This document shows, piece after piece, positions 37,842-50,408 of a stretch of DNA of 64,000 bases. A program made the translations under genes and the position numbers. Origin of the DNA: Datisca glomerata (lineage: Eukaryota > Streptophyta > Magnoliopsida > Cucurbitales > Datiscaceae); assembly GCA_003255025.1 (NCBI GenBank), contig QANY01008329.1, positions 323,151 through 387,150 on the forward strand, written 5' to 3'. Position 1 is the first letter of the stretch. Every line of letters starts with the position of its first letter. Under the pieces are notes generated by a model. The model worked only from the letters and a program-made list of their open reading frames with translations, was not told the origin of the DNA and made no database searches.

Positions 37842-40800
37842 GTTTTCTTTTCTTTTTTTAGATAAAGGCCAAATATATTAAAAAACCAAACACAATCTAC
37901 AAGGGGCATACCCTAAGAGACAACCAAACAGACCCTCAAGGGGGATTCCCAAGCAAATGAGGGGGAAGGTCCCCACTAACAACAAGCCTCCTATTTATGA
38001 GGGAGTCAGGGAGGGAGTGCTGATTCCAAAGCCTATATCTAAGGGAGTTAACAATAGCCTTAACAATGTCAATTTTATCCCTAACTTTCCCCTAAAAATC
38101 ATAGAGTTCCTTTCACCCGAGACGTTGTAAATAAAGGAATTGAAAGCTAAGAGTAAGGCTCCTAAAATCCTTTTTCCTAATATTGGTAACTAGCCACTTA
38201 AGCATTTGATCCTAACATGAAACATTAAATCTAAGATCACAAGCTTGAGTAACAACTAACCAATCATAGTTAGAAAAGGCACAATTAAAACATAAATGGT
38301 CTCTACACTCAACAAAATTAGAACACAAAATACATTTAGAATCAATAGAGATGCCCTATTTAGCCAACTTATCATTTGTAGTGAGTCTATTTCTATAGGC
38401 AAGCCACTCAATGACATTGTGCTTTGTGGTATTATAAGAAAACCAAACAAAGGCACCCCAAATAACCTTAGGAGCATCTTGTCTCAATAAAAAGTAAGTA
38501 GAGGTAGTAGGGAACCTGTCATAAAAAGAGAGGTTCCAGATCCACCTATCAGGAGAGGCTCTAAAGGGGGGAGGCATACTGGTAGAAGCTTCCTTGATGG
38601 AGATCAGAGTAGCAGAGTTGGTGACAGGCCAAAGCCAGCTACCATCTCTAATAACCATACTCACCCTAGTGTCCACACCCCAGCTAATGTCAAGGGCCAA
38701 GCTCCTCCCAAATCTATTCAGTAGCATACCGAGCTTGTGTCAAGGATCACCCCAAAGGGAGGTATGTAAGTCATCCCAATCCTAGCATAACACCAATCAA
38801 TAAACCAATCCCTAGCCTTAAAGAGCTTTCTCCAAACCGAAGTGAAGTTAGTAGGAACCCTTATAGTGAAGATGGTACCATTCTTTATAAGGTGCATGTA
38901 ACACCATTTTCTCTAAAGGGAGCCAGTTGGGTTCGTGATAAGATACCATAAGTTTTTTGCAGTGACAGCTATATTCCGTGACCAAGTCCTTATGCCTTAA
39001 CCTCTCACCCTCCTTAGGTTGACAAACATCCATCCAACTAACTTTATAACAGGCATGCCTCATAGAATTGTTTGACCATAGGTACCTACTAAAGATGGAA
39101 TGGTTATCCCTAAGAACCCTCTTAGACAGAATAAAAGACTAGCCCAAAACCCCGGGATAATCATAAGTACAGACTGGATAAGTTGTAGCTTGCCAACAAA
39201 TGAGAGGTGCCTGGCTTCCTAAGCCTTGATTTTACAGACAATCCTATCAACCAATTTGCCACAGTCATTCTTTCCCAGTTTTGTAGACACTAAAGGCATA
39301 TCAAGGTACCTAACATGGATTTGCCCACACTAGAAGCCCAACGGCTCAAGACACTGAAGCTTCAGGTGCTTATAAACATTTGGGAAGAAAACATGGCTTT
39401 TAGTTGGGTTTGGCTTTAGGCCAGACATCAAGTGAAATAGCTCAAAATACTCCTTAATCAAGCTGAGAGAATCAACCTTGCAGTTTGAGAAAATAAGAAG
39501 GTCATCAACAAAACAAATATTGACAATACTGAGCTCCTTGAAGCTCCAATAGAATAGAAAGCCAGGAATGGTGGAGCAAGCCTGTAACAGCCTCTATGAC
39601 AATGACAAATAAGTAAGGGGAGATGAGTCCCCTTGCCTCAACCCTCTACACCTTTAAAATATCTACACATCTCACCACTGATGTTGACAAAGAATGAGGT
39701 AGTAGAGATACAATTCATGATCCATTTGTAGAGGAGAGAGGGAATCTCAATGCAATCCATGGCATGAGCAACAAACTCCCAATTAACACAGTTACAAGCA
39801 TTCATATATTCAAATTTAAGGTATATTTAGCAATATTGTTGCTTCTGTGGTAGTTCTTGATAAGCTCCTGAGAGAGAAAGATGTTGTCAGTAATTCTCCT
39901 ACCGGGCACAAAAGCACTCTAGTTATGGCTAATAACAGAAGGGAGGACACTCTACAGCCTATTAGTAAAAATCTTGGAAATACTCTTTTAGATCATATTA
40001 CAACAAGAAATAGGCCTGAATTCATTCACTATTTAAGTTTGATCAACCTTAGGCACAAGGGAAATGGTTATATGGTTAATCAGGTTCAGAGAAGCATTGT
40101 TGTTAAAGAAGTCCAAAATTGCCCTACAGACATCTACTTCCACCACATTCCATGCCTTCTTGAAAGAACCAGAAGTAAACTCATTTGGCCCAGAAGCCTT
40201 TACATCATTGCAAGAGTGAAACAAGCTCAGTGATAGGAGTGTAGAGATTGGCAGCTGCATCTGATTAACCTTTTTTGGGTAAGATAACTTGAGGACCCTC
40301 CAATCAACATTGTGAACATTACTTTGAATGCCTAGCAAGTTAGTAAAATGCTACATATCATGCTCTTAATATCATCTCTATTGGTAATAGAGTTTCCATT
40401 AGCATCATGCAACTGCAAAATCTTAGCCTTAATGTTGTTCCTCTTAACCAGCCTACGAAAGTAAGTAGTATTGTTGTTTCCCAAACTAACCCACTAAGCT
40501 CTGGATTTCTGTCATAGAAAGCTCTCCTCAACCTACTTGAGAGAGATAAAGTCCTGGAAAAGAACCTTTTTGGTTGCTTGCAAACCACTATAAAAAAGGT
40601 TGGACAATAACTTAGCTTGGGCCTACTCAAGAATAGTTCTATCCTCAGTAGCTCTAGTAGAGATATTAAAACAAAAGGACCTACTAAGATCTTTTATAGC
40701 TAACTTAGTGAACATAAGATTCTTTAACAGCCTATACATATGAGAGCCATACACACTGGAACCTTAGGCCTATACTGCATTAAAGGTCAGAACTTATACC

Positions 40801-41800
40801 TCTCAGCCCAAAAAAGAAACATAAAGGCAATATGAGCCTTTGTAAAGACCAAGTTGATCTTCACGATATCAGGACATTGGTTAGAGATACCAAGGGGAAA
40901 AAGAGCATAAGAGTCAGGATAAGACTTAATCCAAGCCTCATTAACCATAACCCTATCAATTTTACTCATGAAGGTACACTCCCAAGAGCACAAATCTTCC
41001 ACCTCAAGGTTACCAGTATAAGCCATAAATTTTGTAGTGCCCTCATCCCAGGTTTTTATACCCCCAACCTTCTCAAAAGGGTGTTTAACAACATTAAAAT
41101 CTCCTAAGAGATCCCAATGCTGATCTTGATTAACAAAGTTGAAGCTAACAATGGAACTCCATAGTTTCTTTCTGGAAGTAGGGTCATTGGAGCCATACAC
41201 AATAGTAACAAAAAAGGCTTGGTTATCTACCAAGGCAACTTGACTGGATATGGTTTGGTCAGTCATATTTTGAATATCAATAGAGAAAATAGTAGGGTTC
41301 CAAGATAACCAAATTCTAGCATTATTAGTATGACCATAGTTGGCCACATAAGGCCATATGCTAAACACAACTCTACTCAGGCCATTGAACTTCTTCTCCT
41401 TAATTCTTATTTCCAGAATAGCACTTAAATTTACTACATTACTTAAGTACCTCAGTGTGCTTCAGGGGGTTATTAAACCCAAAAAGGATTGGTCAGTATG
41501 AGGCGGAGGTGGTGGCTTTGACCTTGAAACTATTCCTATAATCAACCTTGTTAATATTTTTGAGTTTAGCCTTTCTCCCCCTCTTCTAAGAATGTTTGCT
41601 GGGAGTTTGGGTCACATGTGAACTAAGTACACCCATAGGCCTGTCACATAATTCAAATTGAGCATCAGGTTCATCTGAATCAGGTTCCACCCACTATCAG
41701 CCTAGGAGATCATGACCTCTTCCTCATCAATTAATGCTGCAAAAGCATTCTAGATAACAATATGAATGATTGATAAGGAGGGAGCAATACCATTAACCAC
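37842..41800 (-). pseudogene. LINE (L1-type), nearly full pol region, decayed
   Basis: Read on the - strand from high to low coordinates: an ORF1 tail (41800-41500), an APE endonuclease (41368-40790, with SSQVALVDNQAFFVTIVYGS, WDLLGDFNVVKHPFEKVGG and SKIDRVMVN), reverse transcriptase (NDVKASGPNEFTSGSFKKAW near 40170, NHITISLVPKV near 40060, YKWIMNCISTTSFFVNISGE near 39690, FVDD at 39512-39501), and a zf-RVT finger (CILCSNFVECRDHLCFNC near 38310). The 3' end has ttatct followed by an A/G-rich tail (plus strand 37842-37862). The order and spacing are normal; stops and frameshifts show it is inactive. A 9-bp match, aagatctaa, at 37823 and 41801 could be a remnant target duplication, but it is weak. 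Confidence 0.9.
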
Positions 41801-41879
41801 AAGATCTAAGTTATTATTTTTTTATTTTTAATCTGACAATAAATTGAGGTAATTAATCCCTTGTAACAATAAATTTTTT

Positions 41880-43584
41880 ATTCTTTGGATTGTGTCTGCA
41901 CTAATCATGTAACTGCCTACATTATATGCAACCTGGACGACAATGCACAAGAAGGTGAGAAACACAAGAGTTGCATGGAATATGCCACGCCTAGAAACAT
42001 ATAAGACTCATCTTACCTTCAATAGTAGAAACACCATTTTTACATTGTTTTGAGGTATCTCGTAAGCCAAATAAGCCTATTAGAAACCATCCACATTCGT
42101 TAGCAAGCCAACCCGAAACAAGTGAAAATAAGAAATATAACATTTTTAACAAAAGAGAAAACATTACATGCATTACCAATGAATTGTGTACATTAATCCA
42201 GAATGCTAACTTCTGCACATGATTCAATTTCCTTGGATTTACCTCCTCTAATTTTGATATAAGCTATATGTGACAACATAAATCAATAAGCACAAGATGA
42301 TAAGATGAATTCTAGAGGAAAAAGAACTCAAAAATATGCAAAACTCACCTGAAGTTTTGCAATAAATGCTCAATATCACCTAATTTCTTATTATCCTTGT
42401 AAATCCATGAAACTTCAAACCATTGTATTGTACGGCCTATAAAATTCTTTAAACCCTTCAACTGGAAGGGATTATCTAATCGAAATACAAACTATCCCTG
42501 AAACTTGAGCTCCATGTATCGTAGTGATCGTGTGGAGAAAAAGCACTTATTGATGACAAAGATGAACTGGGTGATGAAAGGCTAGGATGTGTCAAATATG
42601 GATCTGCAAGCTTGCAATATATAGCTGACATACACTTGATCATGTCTTTAGAGAGTCGGTTAGGAGTTTTCAGGACATGGTCAGAGATTCGAGTATCAAG
42701 GTCTTCTACTAGATTGATTATGTTGGATGAATCATTTTGAGCGTACTGTAAAGAAGCAAATACGTGAAAGAAAGATAGTTTCTTTACTATCAGATTAATT
42801 ATCGTTTGTTGTAATTTCTATTACTGTGATTCAAGGGAGAAGACAATTATTCAAAATTTACATAAATCATAGAGAGGGGTTGGGAATGACATGTGCGAAC
42901 GGATATAGCCAAAGATTCAAACAGAGAGAAAGCGACTGCCTGTTGTGATACTGACAACGTTGAATGCTAGAATCCAACATGTTTTCGTTCCCTCCAACTT
43001 TACTTAATTCCCTCCAAGTATTTGCGATCGACTGTTAACCAGGTTGCACTATTGAGTCTTCCCTACTAGTAAGATTGAATCTTCCCTACTAGTAAGTCTG
43101 CAAACTTTGAGCAGCCTTACTCTTGGAGCAGTTGAAGGTGATTTTCAATTTTCATCTTTTGTAGGTGGAGAAAAGGAGTATAATTTCAAAGTAAACCAAA
43201 ATCTTTTGAGTTTACTTTGTAGTGGTTTAACAGAGGAGAGTTTTTTGTTTTTTACACATTTCAAATACTAATTTTGTAGAAGATGGTAAGAGCTGTACCT
43301 TAGGTATGGAAAATTCATTGGTGTTATTATGGGAGGAGGACCTATAACCCAATGTGTTTTCTAAAGCATGGCGCATCTGAAAGCTGATCTTGTAATCATC
43401 TTTCAAAAGGAAGAATCTTCATACGTAGTTAAATATCAAGAAAATATGATCAATATCTGCAAATTAGAGGTGGAAAAAAATTTAAAGTTTACATTGATAC
43501 CTCTTGCTTAAGAGAATTGTGAACTTCCATCTTTGGAGAACTTTTTGTCTTGGTTTGAATACATTCTTTGATGCGGCTCATATC
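41880..43584 (-). pseudogene. DUF547 / MIP1 leucine-zipper gene, 3'-truncated pseudogene
   Basis: Host gene pieces with intron borders still visible. 43584-43501: DMSRIKECIQTKTKSSP and on to HNSLKQE. 43416-43299: a leucine-zipper start (LQDQ, RHALENTLGYRSSS) broken by a stop and a frameshift. About 43160-42850: SPPTKDEN, stop, KSPSTAPRVRLLK; then LDSSIQRCQ and RTCHSQPLSM. 42747-42354: YAQNDSSNIINLVEDLDTRI, DMIKCMSAIYCKLADPYLTH, then a frameshift into RLDNPFQLKG. 42265-42167: LEEVNPRKLNHVQKLAFW and INVHNSLVMH. 42080-42015: IPQNNVKMVFLLLK. 41932-41880: AYNVGSYMISADTIQ. The last part of DUF547 is absent. Related plant proteins pair an N-terminal leucine zipper with DUF547; their biochemical function is not settled. 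The LINE lies where the missing exons should be. Confidence 0.85.
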
Positions 43585-43904
43585 CTGGTGTATAACCAAT
43601 TCAACAAAGCAGAGACTTAAAATATGATATGAAGCTGTGAATCAAAACACAATTCTTCCTAGGATTTCATAATGTAATTCATCTAATTGCCATTAGTCAC
43701 AAATACGAGATGCAATAAGCTAATGATTGCTCAAACGAACGATTTAACAATTCAAGTCTTTCAACTTCAAGGTTCTTAATAAGAATCATGATTAACAAGT
43801 CCATTACTCACAATCATACACATCCCAGGTTAGGAAAAAAAAGAAAAAAATCTATAGTAGGTTATTAATGGTGGCATAGAAGGAAATAATAGGTAATTAT
43901 AGTA

Positions 43905-43935
43905 CTAGTTGTAGAACATGTGCTTCGCACGTGGT
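43905..43935 (-). other. Helitron 3' terminal hairpin and CTAG end
   Basis: Stem arms cacgtgc and gcacatg pair with one mismatch around a gaa loop; tacaa and CTAG follow. Rolling-circle termination in Helitrons uses such a hairpin next to CTRR. Confidence 0.85.
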
Positions 43936-44189
43936 AAATTATTGTCAGGATTTACATGTTTTTAAATTTATTATTAAAGTTAAAACAAAAATAATAGATT
44001 TATAGTAAAAAAATAGTAAGGTATATAACTTTATGTTTATAGTTGCATTAAGGGATTTGGTAGAATGTTTGGTTAATATCGAACACCGATAAGTCGTACA
44101 AAATAGTAAATAATGTAAATTAAGTAGGTGTATATGGTATTGAAGATTGAATTGGTACCAACAAACTAGGAACTAATGGAATTGATGAT

Positions 44190-44800
44190 TTGAAAAGGAT
44201 GCATAAGAAGAAAGAAAAAGGTATAAGTAAAGGCAGGTCTGCCTAGAAAGATAAAGGTAGAAATAGAGTTCCAAAAGGAATTGACTCCTCAGGGGGGAGG
44301 GGGGAGGAGAACTAAGCTAAGTACGAAAGCATTTCTAGCTATAAGAGGGTAGAGTTATAACAATTGAACTCTTCCCCTAAGAAGGGGTCAGTTATTCCTC
44401 TTATTTTGAATAGCCAAGGTCTTTGGATCTAGGGCAATAAAGAGTTCCAATTGTTAATACATACGAGACTTATATTATTTTCCCTCAATTGGGAATCTTG
44501 CCTGACCCCAAGCAAGGATCTAACCTACGCACGTAAAGGGAAAGGTGGTGGGTGGGATAGGTCTTTCACTCTTTCTTTTAGTACATCAATAGATGAGTGA
44601 AGCGAATGGACCATCCACTGATAGGCACAAGAGGAGTTCCTTCCAAGAGAGCATGTAATTGAAGAAAATAAAAACCATACCAAACTATGGGTGCAATAAT
44701 TACATATGACTTGGCTATCAGCCTAACCTTTTTTTCTTTTTCACAAAGCTTGGCTCAGTTCTTTGAAGCTAGAACCCATGAGATGCAAAAAGAAATGTGG
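44190..44800. other. Organelle-like (possibly mitochondrial) DNA stretch
   Basis: Compared with its neighbours this stretch is less AT-rich and has a different texture, with aggggggaggggggagg, gaaggggtcagtt, acgcacgtaaagggaaag and agatgagtgaagcgaatgg. This looks like plant mitochondrial non-coding DNA. It contains no gene I can name. The call rests on composition and style only. Confidence 0.3.
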
Positions 44801-45275
44801 AAAAACTCATAGATAAGAGTAATTTTGGGGTTTTACAATTTATTGTAGTATAGATGATATGTAAGACATTATTACATTTAACGAAAAACTAAAGATAAAA
44901 AATGACTATGAAAGTCTAAATTGAATTCAGTATATTTCAATTTAGAGATCACTAAACTGAAATCCAAATATTTTCGATCCATTGATGCCCGTTACTATAA
45001 CATAAATTAAAAATTAAAGATGTCACATCTTAATTTTATAAGCTTTATTGTGTTACATAAATGTGTTATGTGCAAAATGAGAATTCCACTGTATTAAACA
45101 AATAAATGTTACATATATAGATTGAATATTTACTTGTGCTTAGACAAACACGGAGTATCTAATTAGAACTTCATTGAGATATGACATTTTAACTGTAAAT
45201 AGATAAATCAAAGTTTAAAATATAACATGATAAGATATCTAAATTTAAATTTATCAACGTAAATGGGTTATACAT

Positions 45276-48200
45276 TTAATATTGTGTAAGTATTTCTTTA
45301 TACACAATATTTTTTGTCAGAACCTCATCTTCTTTGCTATGATTGTCTATCTTGATCAAAATTTTTGTTGTTGCCATTGAAGTACCCCTAGATAGTGCAA
45401 CATATAGTTGTTCATGAGAGAAAACATGTTGTGATAGATATACTCCAACATGAGGTATCGTCTGTCCATGTGCTTTATTTATCATCATTGTGAAACACGA
45501 TCAAATAGGAAATTGCTTCCTTTTAAATTTAAATGGGTATCCTTCATCATTTGTTGGATTAAGAGAAATTCGTGGAAGAAGAACTTCTTTGCCACCATGT
45601 TCTCCGACTGTTATTTATGCATGTATTACATGCTTACCAAATCCTTTACATACCATTCTCATTTCATTACAAAAACCATTTGATGAGTCTAAATTTCTTA
45701 GCAACATTGTCGGACAATATTTCATTAGAATCAATTTGTGTGGCGTAATTCCATTTTGTAACAAAGTATTCAAAAATTATACCTGATATTAATTATCCAT
45801 ATCATCAATGGCCTCATCAAAACTCGTGAAGAACCCTTCTTCTCTAGGGAACGTACCTATTATTATATTGTTTATGCGGTCAACATTCTCATTGGTTATT
45901 GTTAGAATTTCTCATCGAGTCAAGTAATCTGGCATGCATACATTGTCAATCAAGTCTGGAAATACAATATTAATCAATTGTAACTCTGCTGACTCATCAT
46001 AATTATACCTGTTAACCATTTGATTTGGCAATGATATGTAGTCATCTTGTATTGACATTTCTTCACCACTTCCAATTCTTAAAAGAAAATCTACATAACT
46101 CTGATCATGTCTTACCCTCATAATTGTTATTAAACATAGCTTTTCATTTTATCCCAAAGATATGATCTCAATAAGATCATATTAATTGTTTGTTGCCGTG
46201 TTACTCGTAACACAATGGGAAGAATTTGTTTAAAATCCCCTCCAAAAACAAAAACTTTACCTCCAAATGGTTCACAACTATCCGTTATGTCTCTTATGAT
46301 TCTATCCACAATCTCAATGGTTTATCATTTTTCCATTGGCGCTTCATCCCATATTATCAATTTTTGCTCTTCTAATCAACTCAACCTTATTACTCTAATT
46401 TGATATATTATATATTTTTGATGCACTTGTTTGTAATGGTATGTTAAATCTTGAATGAGTCGTTCGTCCTCCAGGCATTGTTGCAGCAGCAAAGCTAGAA
46501 GTCGTTGTAGCAAGAAAATTCATCCCTCATGATCGAAGTGCATGATATAGAAATGTTTTTCTAGTTCCTCCAGGATCATCAACAAAGAATACACCTGATT
46601 CGCCACTATTATTCGTTCGATAATAATATCGAATGCTACCTTTTGCTCTCGATCAATTTGGACGATGCAACAATGTCTTCGTAGGATACCTAAATTGATT
46701 CCTCATCTTGGAGTTCCTTTTTACTAAAATCTTTATCATCATGTATGTTATTGGTGATGGATGGGGAATCAAAGTCTTTAATATTTTTTTTCCATTGATT
46801 GTAAAAAGAAACTTACATCCTTTAACGCATATTGTTCGCATAAGTGATTTGAGCGTTGCTGGTTTCTGAAATCTTCAGACATTGTTCCAAAGAAGATGTC
46901 CCATAAGTTTCTTACTTCTATAGGTTCACAGTGGGCCAAGAGTGTTGCGAAAAGTCTTCTAAATACATGTGACATTTGATAAGCTGTTGCTTCATCAAGG
47001 CGTTCGATAACACTTTGATCAGATTCGAGGAGTCCTCTTTTTTGTACTGCTTCTTTAAATGTGGATTATCAAATGTCATTAACCTTTAGAAGATATTCAA
47101 AAGATGTTGGTCCAACGACTTGATTCAATAATAATCTTAGGTAGTATCGTTCTCCTTTAGCTGTGTTTACTCCATTTATCTTAGATATCACGTGGTCTTT
47201 TTTTTCTTGGCCTCCATACCTTTAATTGTTCTTCCCATACATAATTTTCTAGAAACTCCTTGTATGGTAATTTTCTTGCACTTTCATGTCTTCTACACAT
47301 CTCAAAGTACTCTGTCAGCATTGTTCTAGTCACATGGACTAAATTTTGATGTTCCCAATAGAACACTAATTGCTTATTTGAGAGGTGTAATTGTAGATTT
47401 ATGACAGCCGGAGATATTTCATTTAACCTGAAATCATATATTCTCCACAACGCACGCTTCTTATGCGGATACCCATCTTGCATCTTGAAACTTTTATATT
47501 TCATTGACAATTCTATCTCGAGAATCATGTGATATATAAATGGTAGCCCTATCATGGCCTTTGTAGATGTATTTGTATAAATACTTCACAACATTAATAC
47601 CAGAGAAAACTTCCACGTGAATGTGACAGTTGTATCATGCAAGAAGGTATGAATTGTAAGGAACAAACTCATTCATTATTGAATATTGAATATTGAATTA
47701 CTCACCTTTACCAAGAAATGAAATACAATAAAACAAATTTACTCTTAGACATGGCATAAAAAATACTGTTCATTTAGAAAAAGGTAATGTAGTAAGGAAA
47801 TATAGTGTTGCAAGTGCATTTACCTGTTTCCATCATCTTTGCGCCAATATATTAGGTAGGCATCTTTTCCTTGGATAGTTTTTGAACTGAATGGTCTTAG
47901 ATAATGGAATCTACATTCACCATTTAACATGTAAGGACTATTTTTTCTATTATCTCCACATCGTCCATGCAACGTGTGTCTTACAACAACTTCATGAAGG
48001 ATTAGATTATTATCTTTATCTGGAATTTATGTATATACATACTTGTCATATTGATCGACATTGGTTATCTTGCAATTGGATTTCAAAATTATCAACATAT
48101 ATGTATGTGGAAGATCTCTTTTCTGGAATTCAATAACATAAACATATGCGGTAACTTTTTCAAATATCTCCTTTTTGAAACATTGTTCTTTAATATCGTA

Positions 48201-48400
48201 TAACTTAGCTCGAAAAACTCCGAATGTCAAATATGGTCTATCTTGAGCACTTTGAAGCTCATCCTTAATCTCTTTCCAATCTGGATTGCATGTTACAATT
48301 ATGAAGAGGTTCGGCTTTCTGAATCTCTGTACCAGAGTCATTGCATTGAAGTATCGATGGGAAAAGTCTATGTTCTACCTCGTCCTTCAGGATAGGGCCT
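45276..48400 (-). pseudogene. Helitron Rep/PIF1-like helicase relic
   Basis: Rep part, about 48355-47500: NAMTLVQRFRKPNLFII, TCNPDWKEIKDELQ, QDRPYLTFGVFRAKLYDIKE, then VYVIEFQKRDLPHTYML. The HUH site should read PHxH; here it is PHTY, so the second histidine is lost. The tyrosine region is kept (KYLYKYIYKGHD, about 47585-47550). Helicase part, about 46975-45276: LFATLLAHCEPIEVRNLWD, FFGTMSEDF, a Walker A region read as DPGGTRKTFLY (GGTGKT expected; the second glycine is arginine), IIWDEAPMEK (Walker B) in a shifted frame, and the motif VI region (FSHEQLYVALSRG, about 45420-45380). Several stops and frameshifts separate the blocks. Confidence 0.9.
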
Positions 48401-48551
48401 GTGAATATATTCTGGTTAGTTTTGTGGGAGGACATTAGTGCAACTGGTTCCACCTTCTTGAAGTGTGGAATGATACTTTTGAGAAAGGTCACTTGTACAT
48501 ACTTTACAAGCTAACAAATCTTACCGATGGGTAATTTTGTTCTAATATGGG

Positions 48552-49082
48552 TGTGATGACGAGCTCTAACGGATGTTGGCCAGTGATCTCTATAAAGAAA
48601 GATATGAAGGATCTGAATGAATGATAAGTTCTACATGTAAGATTCTGTAAGAATAAATGACATGTGTTGTATGTGATTGTCTTTGTGTGATGTTATATAT
48701 ATATATACAGTGTTACTTACTGAGTATATTTTTATACTCACTCTGTTTTATTCTAAAATTTTCAAATGAGGAGGATGCTTTTCGTAACGGATGGAGTCTA
48801 GAGTCTCTGGCACGAGATTAAAGTCAGTTATTTTTTTAGAAACATTTGAAGTTTTTATTTTATTTTGTTAAAGTTTCAACTGCTTTTATTTATTATCTTT
48901 CGTTAGACAATTGATGTTGCAATTTATTTTTGTTAAACGATGTTTTGAAATCATTTGAAATAAATAAGACTATGTTTACCTTTTAATTTTGACACTTAGT
49001 TGAAAAAAAATTGACTTAGCTTCCGCGAGCTTTTTGCATTAAATATTAAAGAAAATTTTAGATAAATTTTCAGACTGTTACA
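48552..49082 (+). repeat. Possible solo LTR
   Basis: It begins tgtgatgacgagctc and ends cagactgttaca, has a TATA-like (ta)n near 48695 and a ttatactcactc phrase found in some plant gypsy LTRs. aatat occurs just outside both ends (48544-48548 and 49082-49086), which would make the ends ggg...tac instead of TG...CA, so the borders are uncertain. It separates the Helitron from the next LINE. Confidence 0.35.
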
Positions 49083-49084
49083 AT

Positions 49085-50100
49085 ATCCTTGACAAAGCTA
49101 TTAAAATAATTACTGGGTGGTCAGGGCACGATTTCTCTCTTCGGCCAGAAAGAGATCTTGATTTAAATTAATAGCCTTGACTATTCCCAATTATATTATG
49201 TCTTGTTTCTGGCTTCTGATTTTTCTTTGTCAGAGTATCTGTAAGTATATCTCAAATCATTGGTGGAACATTTCATCAAAGTAGGATTGTGTTCATTGGT
49301 GTACTTGAAAAAAATTAGCACGCCCCAAATCAAGTGGGGGCTTGGGTGTTAGAGATTTAGTGCATTTTAATTTGGCTATGCTTGTCAAATAAGGTTGGCG
49401 AATGTTATCTGGCCAGTCTTCTTTGCTCTTTAATTTTCTTAAGAGTAAATATTTTAAAAACTGTGATTTTATGACGGCTAAAGTGGGAAACAAACCCTCT
49501 TGGGATAGGACAAGTTTGTTGGAAAGGAAGAAAGTTACTAAAATATGATAATCGTTGGAGCATTGGTAATGGTAATTCTGCTCGTGCTTGGGATGATGAT
49601 TGGTTTGCCCCCACCCCTCTCTTTCAATGTCTCTGTACCCAGGAGGCATCATATTTTCCTTGTTAAAGATCTCCTTCCGCCTGATGGGATTGGCTGGGAT
49701 GTGAACAAGGTGTCTTCCATTTTTGACGAGGATGATAGCAATCTAATTCTTTTTATCCTAATTAGCAACTGGAAGATAATATCATGTGCTATTTCTCTAA
49801 ATCTGGTGAGTACTCGGTGAGGTCTGGATACTATTTGGCTTGCGAGTTAAAAAGAAATGGTCTGACTGAAAAGGCTGACTCGGGTATGTCCAATACTTCC
49901 AACAAGCTGCTCAATAATTATTTTGCCGTCAAGGAGAATTTGGTTACTAGAGGCATGAAAATAATTTCTTTATGCTCGTTCTGTCACATGGAGGCTGAGA
50001 GCAGCTTACATATGTTCTTTAGATGCCCTTTCTCCCAAGCTGTTTGTTTTTGGTTCACCTCTAAATCTGAGGACTTATGATATTCTGGGATCTGCCGTTA
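49085..50100 (+). pseudogene. LINE 3' fragment (reverse transcriptase end and zf-RVT)
   Basis: Blocks on the + strand: GLGVRDLVHFNLAMLVK (about 49338, read in mixed frames), DNRWSIGNGNSARAWDDDWF (about 49550), KSGEYSVRSGYYLACELK (about 49800) and a finger with CSFCHMEAESSLHMFFRCPF (about 49975). These follow the usual order after the reverse transcriptase core in plant LINEs. The start is missing and stops are present. Confidence 0.85.
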
Positions 50101-50408
50101 TGGATTATTGGCTTTACCTTTTACGTAATCTCTCATCTTCCATAGTGCAGACTTGAAGAAATTGGAGTCCTCAATTGTGATTTTTCCATAGATTAATAAT
50201 TTATGACGTGCTTTTTCCATAGATGCCAGATTTTGACTTTATTTTTTTAGTGAATAGTTGGGGTCAAGTTAATAGCGAAATAGCATTTTTGAAGAGGAAA
50301 GCTCCTGAATTTAACCTTGTTATACGAATCAAGTGACGGTTTGAAGTTGTCCTCTAGCGTAGCTGAGGGTGTTGTCTAGGGTCTAGCGCTTTCTCCTCTT
50401 CCGATTGA

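Larger units (their letters stand above)
43905..48500 (-). mobile_element. Helitron with intact-looking 3' terminus, 5' end missing
   Basis: The 3' end on the - strand is a short hairpin (ccacgtgcgaagcacatg, at 43935-43918) followed 9 bases later by CTAG at 43908-43905, with T next outside, which is the classical Helitron end. A Rep/helicase relic lies upstream in the same direction. The first part of Rep and the 5' TC end are not found before about 48500, where an LTR-like block begins. Internal DNA at 43940-45270 is non-coding and includes an organelle-like stretch. Confidence 0.88.
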
